NCBI GenBank assembly: GCA_025350965.1
Contig: JANXWV010000064.1
Span: 1-58,567 of the forward strand
Source of the DNA: Rhizobacter sp.
GTDB lineage: Bacteria; Pseudomonadota; Gammaproteobacteria; Burkholderiales; Burkholderiaceae_C
Direction: 5' to 3'
Length of the DNA: 58,567 nucleotides
Shown one piece after another: positions 8,086-18,045 of this stretch (the first letter of the stretch is position 1; each line of letters begins with the position of its first letter). The notes under the pieces were generated by a model, which was given only the letters and a program-made list of their open reading frames with translations, did not search any database and had not been told where the DNA came from. The translations under genes and the position numbers were made by a program.

Positions 8086-9050
8086 CGCAGGCCCTGCGCC
8101 AGGAACTGCCGGGCCGCGTCGTTCAAGGCATCTGCAAGTGACACCGGCGGCGCCCAGCCGAGCAAGGCGCGTGTCTTCGAGATGTCAACTTGCAGCGAGC
8201 CGCACAGGCGCTGTGCAAAGTCGGCCTTGCCCAGCACGCCGGCGAGCGCGCGGATGGCCCCGCCGGGCACCGGGATGAGCCGCGCCCGACGGCCCAGCCC
8301 CTGGGCCACGCGGCGCAGCAGTTCGGTTGTGGAGATGTCTTCGCCGTCGCTGACCATGAGCGTCTGGTTCGCGGCCTGCGGGTGGTTCAGGCACACCTGC
8401 ACCAGGCTCGTCAGGTTCCCGAGCGCAACGAAACTGCGCTGGTTGTGGACGGCTCCGAACGGCAGCGGCACGCCCCGGTACAGCGCCCGCATCAGCCGTT
8501 CGAAGTTGCCCGGCGCGCCCGGCCCGAAGACGAGCGGCGGGCGGATGATGGTCACCTCCAGCCCGGTGCGCTGCGCCAGTTCCCGCAACGCCACTTCGGC
8601 CTCGTGCTTCGACTGGGCGTAGGGCGAGTGCGGCGCCGGCGCGTCGTCTGCAGTGAACGGCCGCCCGGTGGTCTCGGCGCCGTTCACACCAATGGAGCTG
8701 ATGAACACCAGGCGGCGCACCCCACCCGCCTGCGCCTGGCGGGCAAGCTGCAGCGTGCCCGCGACGTTGACATCACGAAACGCGGCCAGCGGGTCGGCAG
8801 CGGTTTCGTGCATCACGTGCACGCGAGCCGCGCAATGCACGACCACATCCACGCCGTCGAGTGCGCCGCGCCAATCGGTCGTGGCGTGGATGTCGCCGAC
8901 CTGCGCCACGTCCACACCGGGCAAGGTTGCAGACGGCCCCTGTCGCAGCGCCGCCCGCACGGGGGTGGCGGCCTGGACCAACCGTGCCACCACGGCCCGA
9001 CCCACGAAGCCCGAGGCGCCGGTGACAAGCACCCGACCCGACAAGCTCAC
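8082..9050 (-). CDS. UDP-4-keto-6-deoxy-GlcNAc reductase/epimerase-like SDR (WbpV/WbpK family)
   Basis: 322 residues from a GTG at 9050 that overlaps the upstream stop (GTGA). A longer open frame exists but adds unrelated sequence. The NAD site is VLVTGASGFVGRAVVARL at the N-terminus, the catalytic part FISSIGVNGAETTG...SPYAQSKHEAE contains the S/YxxxK triad, and IIRPPLVFGPG follows. This matches reductases that convert the WbpM product to UDP-D-QuiNAc (WbpV) or UDP-D-FucNAc (WbpK). The sequence alone does not decide which C4 epimer is made. Confidence 0.85.
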   Translation of the reverse strand: MSLSGRVLVTGASGFVGRAVVARLVQAATPVRAALRQGPSATLPGVDVAQVGDIHATTDWRGALDGVDVVVHCAARVHVMHETAADPLAAFRDVNVAGTLQLARQAQAGGVRRLVFISSIGVNGAETTGRPFTADDAPAPHSPYAQSKHEAEVALRELAQRTGLEVTIIRPPLVFGPGAPGNFERLMRALYRGVPLPFGAVHNQRSFVALGNLTSLVQVCLNHPQAANQTLMVSDGEDISTTELLRRVAQGLGRRARLIPVPGGAIRALAGVLGKADFAQRLCGSLQVDISKTRALLGWAPPVSLADALNDAARQFLAQGLR

Positions 9051-9823
9051 GCCTCGCGCGACACGAACTGGCGGCTGCGCGACCAGAGCTTGCCCAGCAC
9101 GAACGACGGCAGCGACGGCTTCAACCCGTGCGCCTTCATCGCCTGCCAGATCTCCTTGTTCTGCTTCCACACGTTCGACCAGCTGCGGTTCGTCATGCCC
9201 CCCAGGCGCATATGCACCAGCACCTCCGGCAGGTAGCGCGTCTTGATGCGCTTGACCTCGATCAGCCGCGCCAGCAGTTCCCAGTCGGCCGCTATGCGGT
9301 AGTTCAGGTCGAAGCCGCCGAACTGTTCGTAGACGTGCCTGCGCACAAAAACCGTCGGGTGCGCCGGCGCCCAGCCGCGCAGGAACATGCCCGGCCGATA
9401 GTCGGACGAACGCCAAAAGCGCACGATCTTGTCGGTCTCGAATTGCTTCACGTAGCACAAGTCGCCGTAGACGCACTCCAGCGCCGGGTCGGCCGCGAAG
9501 GCGGCGGCCACCTTCGAGATGGCGTCGGGTGCGGGGTAGAAGTCATCGGCGTTGATGAAGCCGATGATCTCGCCGGTGGCGCGCTTCAGCCCCTTGTTGT
9601 AGGCGTCGTAGTGGCTCTTGTCCTTTTCGGACACGCAAAGCGCAACCAGTGGGCCGAAGCTGCGCACGATGTCGAGCGTGTTGTCTTTCGACAGGCCGTC
9701 GAACACGATGTATTCGAGGTTCTTGTAGTCCTGCATCGCCACGGACTTGATCGTGTCTTCGATGGTGGCGGCGCTGTTGCGGCAAACCGTCACGATGGAC
9801 ACCTTGGTTTGATCAGAAGACAT
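9047..9823 (-). CDS. Family 2 glycosyltransferase
   Basis: 258 residues from ATG 9823, which has GAGAG about 8 nt upstream; an ATG at 9859 would add 12 residues. The GT-A fold shows VSIVTVCRNSAATIEDTIKS, then FDGLSKDNT and the metal-binding region IGFINADDFY, followed by a GT2 acceptor region (APAHPTVFVRR, FDLNYRIAADWELLARL). It is a cytosolic or membrane-peripheral inverting enzyme that adds a residue to the lipid-linked O-unit. It is the only classical glycosyltransferase in the minus-strand cluster. Donor unknown. Confidence 0.88.
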   Translation of the reverse strand: MSSDQTKVSIVTVCRNSAATIEDTIKSVAMQDYKNLEYIVFDGLSKDNTLDIVRSFGPLVALCVSEKDKSHYDAYNKGLKRATGEIIGFINADDFYPAPDAISKVAAAFAADPALECVYGDLCYVKQFETDKIVRFWRSSDYRPGMFLRGWAPAHPTVFVRRHVYEQFGGFDLNYRIAADWELLARLIEVKRIKTRYLPEVLVHMRLGGMTNRSWSNVWKQNKEIWQAMKAHGLKPSLPSFVLGKLWSRSRQFVSREA

Positions 9824-9872
9824 TTGAAAACTCTCGTTGGAAAGGGAGGCCGAGCGCACCTGGGCGCGCGGC

Positions 9873-10829
9873 CTAGAGGGACAGGAACTCTTGGTACGAC
9901 TGGCGCAGCCCGGCTTCGAGCGGCGTCGTAGGGGCCCAACCCAGCGACTCGATCTTCGAGACCACCAGCAGCTTGCGCGGCGCGCCGTCCGACTTGCTGG
10001 TGTCGAAGCCGATGCGCCCGGCGTAGCCCGTCACCTTGCCGATCAGGTGGGCGAGCTCGCCAATGGTGATGTCTTGCCCGGTGCCGATGTTGATGTGCGA
10101 CTGCATCGGCTTCGTGATGGCCGCGTAGGCGCTGCGCTCCATGGCCATCACGTGCACGCAGGCGGCGGCCATGTCGTCCACGTACAGGAACTCGCGGCGC
10201 GCGTTGCCGGTGCCCCAGATCACCACCTCGTCGGCACCGTTGACCCGCGCCTCGTGGAAGCGCCGGATCAGCGCCGGGATCACGTGGCCGTTCTCGGGGT
10301 GGAAGTTGTCGCCCAGGCCGTACAGGTTGGTCGGCATCACGGCGCGGTAGTCGACCCCGTATTGGCGGGCATAGCTTTCGGCCAGCTTGATGCCGGCGAT
10401 CTTGGCCACCGCATACGGCTCGTTCGTCGGCTCGATGGCACCGGTGAGCAGGTACTCCTCGCGAATCGGCTGTTCGGCCAGCTTGGGGTAGATGCACGAC
10501 GAGCCCATCACCAGCAACTGCTGCACCCCATGGCGCCACGCCTCGTGAACCACGTTGCACTCGATCATCAGGTTCTGGTGGATGAACACGGCCGGGAAGG
10601 TGTTGTTCGCATGGATACCGCCAACCTTCGCCGCAGCGAGGTACACGGTGTCGACATTCTCGGCCGCGAAGAAGGCCCGCACAGCGGCCTGATCGGTCAG
10701 GTCGAGTTCGGCGCGGGTGCGCGTGATGAGCTGGGCCTGCGGGGCGCGGGCCTTGAGCTGGCGCACCAGGGCAGCGCCGACCATGCCGCGGTGGCCGGCG
10801 ACGAAGATGCGGGGGGTGTTGGTCGTCAT
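9873..10829 (-). CDS. fcl: GDP-L-fucose synthase
   Basis: 318 residues from ATG 10829, which overlaps the upstream stop (ATGA). NADP site [34 protein letters not shown]; the catalytic [21 protein letters not shown] giving Yxxx[21 protein letters not shown]. These are hallmark GDP-4-keto-6-deoxymannose 3,5-epimerase/4-reductase motifs. With the GDP-mannose 4,6-dehydratase at 30451-31578 it completes GDP-L-fucose synthesis from GDP-mannose. The two genes sit at opposite ends of the cluster. Confidence 0.93.
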   Translation of the reverse strand: MTTNTPRIFVAGHRGMVGAALVRQLKARAPQAQLITRTRAELDLTDQAAVRAFFAAENVDTVYLAAAKVGGIHANNTFPAVFIHQNLMIECNVVHEAWRHGVQQLLVMGSSCIYPKLAEQPIREEYLLTGAIEPTNEPYAVAKIAGIKLAESYARQYGVDYRAVMPTNLYGLGDNFHPENGHVIPALIRRFHEARVNGADEVVIWGTGNARREFLYVDDMAAACVHVMAMERSAYAAITKPMQSHINIGTGQDITIGELAHLIGKVTGYAGRIGFDTSKSDGAPRKLLVVSKIESLGWAPTTPLEAGLRQSYQEFLSL

Positions 10830-12862
10830 TTGTTTGTCTCGTTGGCAATCGGGGTGTTCAGAGCCGCACTCAACGGTTGCGCATCTGCGGGCGCCGTGCG
10901 CACCAGAAGGCGTGCCAGACGCTGCGCTCCGGCCACACTGGGGTGGTTGTCGTCGAAGTACATCGCGTCGCCGTCCATCACCGCGAAGCACTGAACTCCG
11001 TCACAGAAGGCATCTTGCGAGACCACACGAACGGCATTGCCCGAGGCCGCAAGCTCAGCCAGCTTCGGCAGGATGCCGCGGTTGCGCTGCACGTAGTACG
11101 CAACGGGGTTGCCGACCTTCTGCACGGCCACGCCGCCGAACATGTCGCGCCGGTAGATCATGCGGTCGATCGCGGTGCCCAGCTCCGGGATCGGGTCGGC
11201 CACGTGCACCGCCTTGCCTGCTGCCTTGAGGCGCCGCACCAACTCGAAGAAGCTGCTCCAGTACGCGTTGCGCGCCGCATCGGCGGGCTGCTCGCGCAGG
11301 AACGCCGGCGCGCTGTCAGGCAGCACCGGGAAGCCACGAACCTGATCGCCGTAAAGATGAAAGCTGTGCCGGAACACCAGCACCACGTCGTGGATATCGG
11401 GGCTCTTTTCGAGCAAGGCGAGCGACTCGCGAACCCAGGCGCTGCAACCGGGCACATTCGACTCGAACGTGAGCGCCGGCTGGCAGCCGCTGGAGGTCAG
11501 ATGAATCACACCCTGCCCACGCGGCTTGAGGTCCTCGGCGAGTGCGTAGGCCAGCTCGACGCCATGGCTGTCACCGAATACCGCCCAGGTCGAACGGTCG
11601 TTGAAGTATCGGCACGCCAAGCTCGGCTTGAGGTAGGCCACGCCTTCGGTATGGCATTTGGCGCGCAGCGGGCTCGCCGTGCTGGTCGCCGCGAGTTGAT
11701 TGCTCGACGCATCGAAACGACCGGGGAATCCGTTGCGCCAATGCCCGCCCGCGCCAATGGCAAGGAACGCCATGGATGTGGCCACCGAGAACCAGAAGAT
11801 GCGCGGGCGCGATACCCGCCCTGCCTGGCGGAACGGCCGCTCGACGAAGCGCCAGGACAACGTGGCCAGCACACCAGTCAGTGCGATCAACGCCGCGTAG
11901 AGCGCCGGCGTCGGGTGCGACGGCGCGACGGCACGGGCGAATGCGAAGAGCGGCTGGTGCCAAAGGTAGGCGCTGTACGAGACCAGCCCGATGGCGACCA
12001 TCGGCCGCCAGGCGAGCACCCGGCCGAGCGTGGTTGAGGGCGAGCAGAACGCGAGGATCAGCGCCGTGCCCAGCACCGGCGGCACAGCAGCCCGGCCGGG
12101 AAACGGGGTGTCTTTCGAGTACAGGAAGATCGAGCCGCCGATCAGTGCGATGGCCAGGGCGCCGAAGACCTCGCGCCAGACCGTGCTCGCCAGGCGGCCT
12201 TCGAGCCAACGCGCGCGGTGCAAGGCCACCAGCGCCCCCGCCAGCAGTTCCCACGCACGCGTCGGCGCGAAGAAGAAGTTGAACGACGGGTCGCGCAACT
12301 CGAAGTAGATGCACGCCGCAAGCGACACCCCCGCGAGCCCGCAGATCAGCCATGAGCGCACGCGCGGAGCGAGCTTCCAGAGCACGAACAGCAGCAGCGG
12401 AAAGACGACGTAGAACTGCTCCTCGACCGCGAGGCTCCAGGTGTGGATCAGCGGAACCGTTTCAGTGTTCTGGCCGAAGTAGCCGCTCTTCAGCCAGAAG
12501 TACACGTTCGACAGGAACAGCGTGACGGCGACAACGCTCTGGAAAAACTCGCGCAGTTGGCCCGGCGTGAGCCACGCCCACGCGAACGGCAGGCAACACG
12601 CCATCACGAAGAACAGCGCCGGGAAGATGCGCCGCGCACGGCGCTCGTAAAACTTGCGGATGCTGAACCGACCCGACGCCAGGTCGTTGGCGAGGATCGA
12701 CGTGATCAGGTAGCCGCTGATCACGAAGAAGATGTCCACGCCCACGTACCCGCCAGGGAAACCCGCGAAGCCGGCGTGGTACAGGATCACCGCGCCGACA
12801 GCAATGGCGCGCAGGCCATCGACTTCCGGGCGGTAGGCGTTTGCCATGACCGGGCTCGTCAT
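10826..12862 (-). CDS. Acyltransferase family 3 with C-terminal SGNH domain (O-antigen O-acetylase type)
   Basis: 678 residues from ATG 12862 (ATGA overlap with the upstream stop). The N-terminal half, about 10 membrane segments, has [20 protein letters not shown] and the family signature [13 protein letters not shown]. The C-terminal periplasmic part is an SGNH hydrolase-like domain with GDSHGVELA near its start and [14 protein letters not shown] near its end. Two-domain OafA-type proteins take an acyl group across the inner membrane and place it on O-antigen or peptidoglycan sugars. Here it most likely O-acetylates the polymer made by this cluster. Confidence 0.9.
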   Translation of the reverse strand: MTSPVMANAYRPEVDGLRAIAVGAVILYHAGFAGFPGGYVGVDIFFVISGYLITSILANDLASGRFSIRKFYERRARRIFPALFFVMACCLPFAWAWLTPGQLREFFQSVVAVTLFLSNVYFWLKSGYFGQNTETVPLIHTWSLAVEEQFYVVFPLLLFVLWKLAPRVRSWLICGLAGVSLAACIYFELRDPSFNFFFAPTRAWELLAGALVALHRARWLEGRLASTVWREVFGALAIALIGGSIFLYSKDTPFPGRAAVPPVLGTALILAFCSPSTTLGRVLAWRPMVAIGLVSYSAYLWHQPLFAFARAVAPSHPTPALYAALIALTGVLATLSWRFVERPFRQAGRVSRPRIFWFSVATSMAFLAIGAGGHWRNGFPGRFDASSNQLAATSTASPLRAKCHTEGVAYLKPSLACRYFNDRSTWAVFGDSHGVELAYALAEDLKPRGQGVIHLTSSGCQPALTFESNVPGCSAWVRESLALLEKSPDIHDVVLVFRHSFHLYGDQVRGFPVLPDSAPAFLREQPADAARNAYWSSFFELVRRLKAAGKAVHVADPIPELGTAIDRMIYRRDMFGGVAVQKVGNPVAYYVQRNRGILPKLAELAASGNAVRVVSQDAFCDGVQCFAVMDGDAMYFDDNHPSVAGAQRLARLLVRTAPADAQPLSAALNTPIANETNK

Positions 12863-14193
12863 GTCGCGCCCAGCGTGAGCACGGGCTCGGCGCGCGAGCG
12901 CGTGGCACGGAGCGGCCGCGCTGCGGCGAACGCCACCACCATCCAGAAGTGGGTAACCAGGCCATTCGAGAACCCGATGGGGGTGTTGATGAAGCTGAAC
13001 ACAACTCCCATCGTCACGAACGGTGCGAACACGAGCCAGCGCGAATCGCGAGCGCGCCGGATGTTCTGGTAAACCAACGCGGCCAACGCGCCCCAGACCG
13101 CACTGACGGCCAAGCCGAAATACCACAGGTCAACGTACAGCGAGCCCCACGCCGAGGGCAGGAAGCCATAGGTTCCGAGCTGCTGTAAGGCATCGAAGTA
13201 GCGCGCCACCAGAGGCCCGTCGATACGGCGCACCAGGGCGGAGACAAGGTCCACGCCGTACACCCCAAGTTGCGACGGGCCGTTGTAGTCGGAGAACAGG
13301 AAGTTCGCCATGACCAGGCCTTGAACCACATACCAGTTGAAGATGAACACGAGGTACGTCCACTCTTGCCCGATGAGCTGGAACAGCGCATCGGCTATGG
13401 GGCCGCGAAAGGCGATCCCCCAGACCTCTTCGGCCACTTTGAACATGCCCGGCGCACCGCCGACGATCTCGGCCCGCGCTGCGAATACGGCGACAAAGTA
13501 GTACATCGCGCCGGCGATGATCGCCATGATGGAGATGAGCTTGATCGGTCCCAGGCGCGTGCTGCGGGCCTTGTACCGCGCACCGTCCTGGCGACGCCGG
13601 TAGATCCGCCTCGCACTGACCGCCAGCAACGAGAGCACGATCACGTACAACAACGGCGAGCGCCCGCCCATCGCCATGGTGGCCATCAGGATCGGCAGGA
13701 AGCCGAATGCTGCGAGCCGCCACAACGCAGGCTTGCGCTCGAAAATGATCGCGCGCACCGCGTACACATAGCCTGCGGGATAGGTCAGGAACCCGATCTG
13801 GAATGCCAGCGTGCTGTTGGACGCTTCGCCGTCCAGAAGCGCTGCGGCTTGGTCTGAACGCAGCTCGTAGGCCAACGCAAGGTCGAGCACGCTCTTGTCG
13901 CGAAGATCGATGAGAAACGCAACGACCGTGACGGCGCCGGCCACGGCCAATGCCGCTTCGGATCGCGAGAAGTCGATGCGCTCAGGACTTGCGGTGCCAC
14001 CTCGGCGCGCTGCCGGCGGGATCGTCAGCGTTCCGGCACAGAACGCGCCGATGAACAGGAACAGCACAACGAAACCTTGCAGCGTCAGTGACCTGTCCAC
14101 CAACTGGAACGGCAGCACGGCGTACATCAAACCGAACACCGCCCAGACCCTGAGCATCAACAGTGCAGGGTGGCTCATGTGTTGGCGCTCCAA
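12859..14193 (-). CDS. Oligosaccharide repeat-unit polymerase (Wzy-like)
   Basis: 444 residues, almost entirely hydrophobic, with about 11-12 predicted membrane segments and a long loop in the second half. No clear catalytic motif, as is normal for Wzy proteins. The second half (residues about 270-350) contains the periplasmic-loop style GVYGVDLVSALVRRIDGP. It lies between the O-acetylase and the dioxygenase-like gene, in a cluster that also holds a Wzx flippase. It would polymerise O-units on the periplasmic side. Start 14193; an ATG at 14178 is possible. Assignment rests on topology and context. Confidence 0.72.
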   Translation of the reverse strand: MERQHMSHPALLMLRVWAVFGLMYAVLPFQLVDRSLTLQGFVVLFLFIGAFCAGTLTIPPAARRGGTASPERIDFSRSEAALAVAGAVTVVAFLIDLRDKSVLDLALAYELRSDQAAALLDGEASNSTLAFQIGFLTYPAGYVYAVRAIIFERKPALWRLAAFGFLPILMATMAMGGRSPLLYVIVLSLLAVSARRIYRRRQDGARYKARSTRLGPIKLISIMAIIAGAMYYFVAVFAARAEIVGGAPGMFKVAEEVWGIAFRGPIADALFQLIGQEWTYLVFIFNWYVVQGLVMANFLFSDYNGPSQLGVYGVDLVSALVRRIDGPLVARYFDALQQLGTYGFLPSAWGSLYVDLWYFGLAVSAVWGALAALVYQNIRRARDSRWLVFAPFVTMGVVFSFINTPIGFSNGLVTHFWMVVAFAAARPLRATRSRAEPVLTLGAT

Positions 14194-14215
14194 CGCGGCG
14201 TGCGAGACACGGCCT

Positions 14216-15367
14216 TCACCCCATCACGCAAGTCAATACCAGGCGCTCGCCCTGGCGCACCATGCCGCCGCGGTGAAAGCCCTTCGTGTCAAACAGAACG
14301 ATGTGGCCGCTCGTGGCCGTGATGCTCCACTCGGCGCCCAGCAGGCGCTGCGTGATCTCGGTGCCAGGCAGCAGGTCGTTGCCCATCGAACACTTGCGTT
14401 GCAACGCACGTGGCAGTGCCGCGAAGCGGGCGCGGTTCGCGGGCCCGGTGCCCGAACAGGCCGACTGGTCGTTGGTCTCCTCGACCCAATCGACCAGCAT
14501 GCCCTGGCGCACCCGGTGCGAGCCAGCGGCGTAGGCGAACGCACCGTTCTCCGGACCGACGTCTGACAGGTACAGGATGGCCTTGATGTCGCCGCCAGAC
14601 GCATCCCGGTGAAAGTACGACGCCGGCCGTTCAGCGGCAGGCAGGTCCGGGAAGATGCGCCGCCAGAAGTCGTCGCTCGGGTCGTTGATCTGCGGGTTCA
14701 CGTCGACGAGCGAGGCCGGCCTGCCGATGTAGCCGGACACGCCGGCCAGGATCCCGCTGGTCTGCAGCATGTTCTCGACCGCTGCGAACAGATCGGCATT
14801 GGCGGTGCGGCGCGCTGAGCTGCGCGACTCGTCGAACTCTCGCCCACCGTCGGCCTTGCTTCCACGCGCGCGGCGCAGCTGGTCGAAGAGCGGCTGCGCG
14901 GCGGCGCTGACAGCGCTCAAGTGTTGAGGTGCTACCTGCACCACGCAGACGCCTTCGGCTTCCAGCGTGGCTGCCACAGCGCCGGGCGAACCCCGGCCGG
15001 CCGAGCGCGGTACTCCCTTGCGCAGCAGATTGCCCGCCGCCGCCGCCAGCAGCCGGAACATGCCGCCCAACGAACGGGGCTTGCGAAGGTCGCCGGGAAT
15101 CAGTTCGTACGAGATCAGCCGCTTGCACAAGATCACGCCGAAGTACTTGACGAAGGTCAGCAGCGACGCGGCCCGCGCCTTGAGCGTGGCGGACTCTCGA
15201 AGGCCGCTGTAGGCGGGGTGCTGGCGATAGTCGACCCAACTGCCAGGCCCTTCGCCCGGCCTCGGGAAGAAGCGCTGGAGCGTGGCGGGAGAAGGGACGA
15301 CGTGAACAGCATCGGGCGCAGGCGCGTGGCCGGCGCGCAGGCCGACAGAAGAGCTTGTAGTGGTCAC
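14216..15367 (-). CDS. Phytanoyl-CoA dioxygenase (PhyH)-like Fe(II)/2-oxoglutarate oxygenase
   Basis: 383 residues from GTG 15367 (GTGA overlap). The C-terminal third carries the Fe-binding triad: His253 and Asp255 in YFHRDASGG and His365 in DTKGFHRGG, with Arg near 377 for 2-oxoglutarate. ILYLSDVGPENGAFAY and GSHRVRQG are typical PhyH core segments. The N-terminal 150 residues are not recognised. Its presence in a glycan cluster suggests it hydroxylates a sugar, a lipid carrier-linked unit or an acyl substituent; the substrate is unknown. Start choice rests on the 4-nt overlap. Confidence 0.75.
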   Translation of the reverse strand: MTTTSSSVGLRAGHAPAPDAVHVVPSPATLQRFFPRPGEGPGSWVDYRQHPAYSGLRESATLKARAASLLTFVKYFGVILCKRLISYELIPGDLRKPRSLGGMFRLLAAAAGNLLRKGVPRSAGRGSPGAVAATLEAEGVCVVQVAPQHLSAVSAAAQPLFDQLRRARGSKADGGREFDESRSSARRTANADLFAAVENMLQTSGILAGVSGYIGRPASLVDVNPQINDPSDDFWRRIFPDLPAAERPASYFHRDASGGDIKAILYLSDVGPENGAFAYAAGSHRVRQGMLVDWVEETNDQSACSGTGPANRARFAALPRALQRKCSMGNDLLPGTEITQRLLGAEWSITATSGHIVLFDTKGFHRGGMVRQGERLVLTCVMG

Positions 15368-16788
15368 AGTTGCCCCTCGAGAACAAGTTGATCGAGTCGC
15401 TGGCCGACCGATCGCGCCAGGCTCAGTGCGGCCGGGTTGGGTTGCGCCGGGTCGAAGCGCTGGAACGAGAAGAAGTCGGCCTCGAAGCTGCCACGCAGCA
15501 AGTGGGCGATTATCCGTTCCCGCCGCGTCTTGATCGGGTCAGTGAACCGGTACGCCTGTGCACGCTCGGCCAGCGCCGCCACCTCGTCGCGTTCGCGCAG
15601 CATCACGAAATCGGGCTCCCGGGCATAGTAGGACTCGGTGACGACCGACGTGAGCCCGGCCAGGGCCGCCTGCAAGCCGAGCGTGCCCGTGCAGGTGAAG
15701 CTCGTGCCCGACAGCGCCAGCAACTCGTTGCCACTCACGTCGTAGGGAACCATCACCACGTTGGGCAGTGCGAGAAGGCGGTCGAGGAAGCCGGTCTGGC
15801 GGAAGCCGAATTGCGAAGGATGGTCTTTCACCAACACGACGAAGCCCTGCTTCGAGAACGCCGCCGCCGCCTCGACCACCAGGTTCTCGTGGTCGATCAA
15901 CTCGACATTGCGCAGCCAATAGTCGATGGACGCTTCGGGGAAGAGCTGCAAGCCGAACATCACGCGCTTGTCACGCGGGAACTTCTCCATCTTGGCGCGC
16001 CACTGCGCGTCGCAGAGGTCGACGATGCGGATGTCTTTCCAGCGGCACTTGTGCCCGAGGAAGGGCTGGGCGTCGAGGTAGTGCAGGTTCAGCGGGTCGC
16101 GCTTGGCCCACGAGATGGCCTTGAACGCAAGGCCGCGAACCCGGAAGTAGCCGAGTGTGCGAATGAACTTCGCCTTCGTGTACTTCGACTTCCGCTGCAC
16201 ATAAGTCGGCACGAAGCCGGGGTTGGCAATCTCCTGCACGGTGGCCTGCACCCGTTCTGGCGCAGGGGGTTCGGCCACCTGCACGAGCGCGCCGCGGTAC
16301 AGCAGCATCGACATGCGCGGCACCACGCTGGCGGTGAGCTCCAGGTACTTGATGCCGCGCGCGTGGGAACGGCGCTCGAGCACGTCCGACACGTAGCGGT
16401 CGATCGGAAAGCTGAGCACCACGCGCGGGTTCACCTTCTCGAGCACGGCATCCATCGCGATGGCCATGGCATGGACCATTGCCTTCGCCAAGCGGGGCTC
16501 CAGCCAGCGCAGCAACCGGCAGCGCGCAATGATGTCGGTCACCTGCTCGGGCGTGAACAGGTCGGACGACGGGTCGGGCTCGCGGCGCAGGCGCTTCACT
16601 TCGGCATAGAAGTGGTCGACGACGCAGATGTCGCCCTTGCCACGCACGTCGGACACGACGACGCTTTCGCCCCAGCCTAGGTTCCGGCCCACGTAGCGCC
16701 ACCACACGTCGGTGCGGTTCACGGGGTAGACCAGCACGCGCCGGTTCGTGAGCGCCGCAAAACCGGCGTTGTCGGGTATCGAGGTCAT
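15364..16788 (-). CDS. KpsS/capsule-synthesis-like protein, putative glycosyltransferase
   Basis: 474 residues, no membrane segments, ATG 16788 overlapping the flippase stop (ATGA). The second half resembles capsule-type GT-B proteins: VVLVKDHPSQFGFR (a HP-motif donor-site loop), a VVMVPYDVSGNELLALSGTS stretch and TGTLGLQAALAG, where glycosyltransferases of this fold bind the nucleotide sugar. The first half is unfamiliar. Position next to Wzx and the legionaminic block makes it the best candidate for the nonulosonic acid transferase. That role is inference, and a capsule-modifying role is also possible. Confidence 0.55.
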   Translation of the reverse strand: MTSIPDNAGFAALTNRRVLVYPVNRTDVWWRYVGRNLGWGESVVVSDVRGKGDICVVDHFYAEVKRLRREPDPSSDLFTPEQVTDIIARCRLLRWLEPRLAKAMVHAMAIAMDAVLEKVNPRVVLSFPIDRYVSDVLERRSHARGIKYLELTASVVPRMSMLLYRGALVQVAEPPAPERVQATVQEIANPGFVPTYVQRKSKYTKAKFIRTLGYFRVRGLAFKAISWAKRDPLNLHYLDAQPFLGHKCRWKDIRIVDLCDAQWRAKMEKFPRDKRVMFGLQLFPEASIDYWLRNVELIDHENLVVEAAAAFSKQGFVVLVKDHPSQFGFRQTGFLDRLLALPNVVMVPYDVSGNELLALSGTSFTCTGTLGLQAALAGLTSVVTESYYAREPDFVMLRERDEVAALAERAQAYRFTDPIKTRRERIIAHLLRGSFEADFFSFQRFDPAQPNPAALSLARSVGQRLDQLVLEGQL

Positions 16789-18020
16789 GGCGCGATAAGC
16801 CCGTTCAGCGACGGGTTCTTTCGAATGGAGAGGCTGGAGAAGATGAAGTACGCGGCGGCACCGAGCGCCAGCGTGGCCACGGTGCCGGCGATGCCGAACA
16901 GGTGCGTCAGCACGAGGTTCGTCACCACCGCGAGGGCCAGTGCGGCGAGCTGCGAGCTGAACACGTCCCGCTCGGCATACACGCCGTTGAGCAACAGTGC
17001 GTTGAAGTCGGCGAACGCGCGCACCAGGTAGCCCAGCGTCAGCACCGCCAGGAAGTTCGGGTTGATGGAGCGCGTGGCGGCCACACCGTCGAACAAGGGC
17101 GACGCCAGTCCGTAGAACGCGCCGGCGACGAGCACTGCGGCTGGCACCAGCCGCTTTACTTCGCGCCCGATAACCGCACGCGCCAAAGTCGGTTGGTGTG
17201 CATGGGTGTGTGCGTAGACCTGCGGCGCGATGCGGTTGTACGAAGCCACGTTGAACACCTGGTAGGCGAACGACGCGAGGAAGATGTGGCGGAAATACAC
17301 CCCCGATTGCTCCAGCGTCACCAGCGCGCCAGCCACCAGCCGGTCGGCTTGCAGCGACGTGAGCGCCACCAGCCCGATGAGAAAGTGGGTGCGCGAAGCC
17401 AGGTACTGCGGGCGCTGCCGCAGCCCTGCCCCAGTAGCCTGCTTGAACGAGGCGAACGCCCAGGTGCGGGTAAAGACCACCGCGATCGCGCCGATACCCG
17501 CCAGCGAAAGCAACGCCCAAGTGGCCAGCAGCATGCCGAGCGAGAACAGCGCGGGCCGCTGCCACAGCACGGCCGCGACGATGGCAAGCAGGGCTGCGTT
17601 CTTGCCCAGCACGGCGAATAGCACCGGCCGGTGGCGTGGTGCGATCAGCGCGATGCGGTAGACCTCGTTCGACAGGTGCTCGCCCACGCCCACCACCACG
17701 CACATGAGCGCGAGCCAAGGCGGCAATTGCACCCACAGCAGCAGCAAGGCCAGCAGCACCGGCACGCACATCGTGTAGTTGACGGCATAGAAGCGCAGCG
17801 TCGAGATGATCAGCCGGTCGGTCTGCGCTTCGTCGGTCCCGACCATGCGGCGCTGCAGGTCGGCGTAGCGCTCAAAACCCGACGCGAACGTGAAAAAACC
17901 GAGCAGCGTGAGCGCCAGGCCGAATTGCCCGGTCGAGCGGATCGGCAGTGCGTACAGGCACAGCAGGACAAACAATGACCGCGCTCCGATGTCAGCGAGC
18001 TTGATGAGGGCGATCAGCAT
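16785..18020 (-). CDS. Wzx-like polysaccharide flippase (MATE/MOP superfamily)
   Basis: 411 residues with about 12 hydrophobic segments and charged short loops. The N-terminus (KLADIGARSLFVLLCLYALP) and FGLALTLLGFFTFASGFERYADLQRR resemble the start of O-antigen flippases. No soluble domain. It would move undecaprenyl-linked O-units to the periplasm for Wzy. Overlaps the KpsS-like gene by 4 nt (ATGA); 25 nt separate it from the SDR upstream. Flippases diverge strongly, so the call depends on topology and neighbours. Confidence 0.75.
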   Translation of the reverse strand: MLIALIKLADIGARSLFVLLCLYALPIRSTGQFGLALTLLGFFTFASGFERYADLQRRMVGTDEAQTDRLIISTLRFYAVNYTMCVPVLLALLLLWVQLPPWLALMCVVVGVGEHLSNEVYRIALIAPRHRPVLFAVLGKNAALLAIVAAVLWQRPALFSLGMLLATWALLSLAGIGAIAVVFTRTWAFASFKQATGAGLRQRPQYLASRTHFLIGLVALTSLQADRLVAGALVTLEQSGVYFRHIFLASFAYQVFNVASYNRIAPQVYAHTHAHQPTLARAVIGREVKRLVPAAVLVAGAFYGLASPLFDGVAATRSINPNFLAVLTLGYLVRAFADFNALLLNGVYAERDVFSSQLAALALAVVTNLVLTHLFGIAGTVATLALGAAAYFIFSSLSIRKNPSLNGLIAP

Positions 18021-18045
18021 GCAGCCGTGGGGGCCGAAGCGCCCG

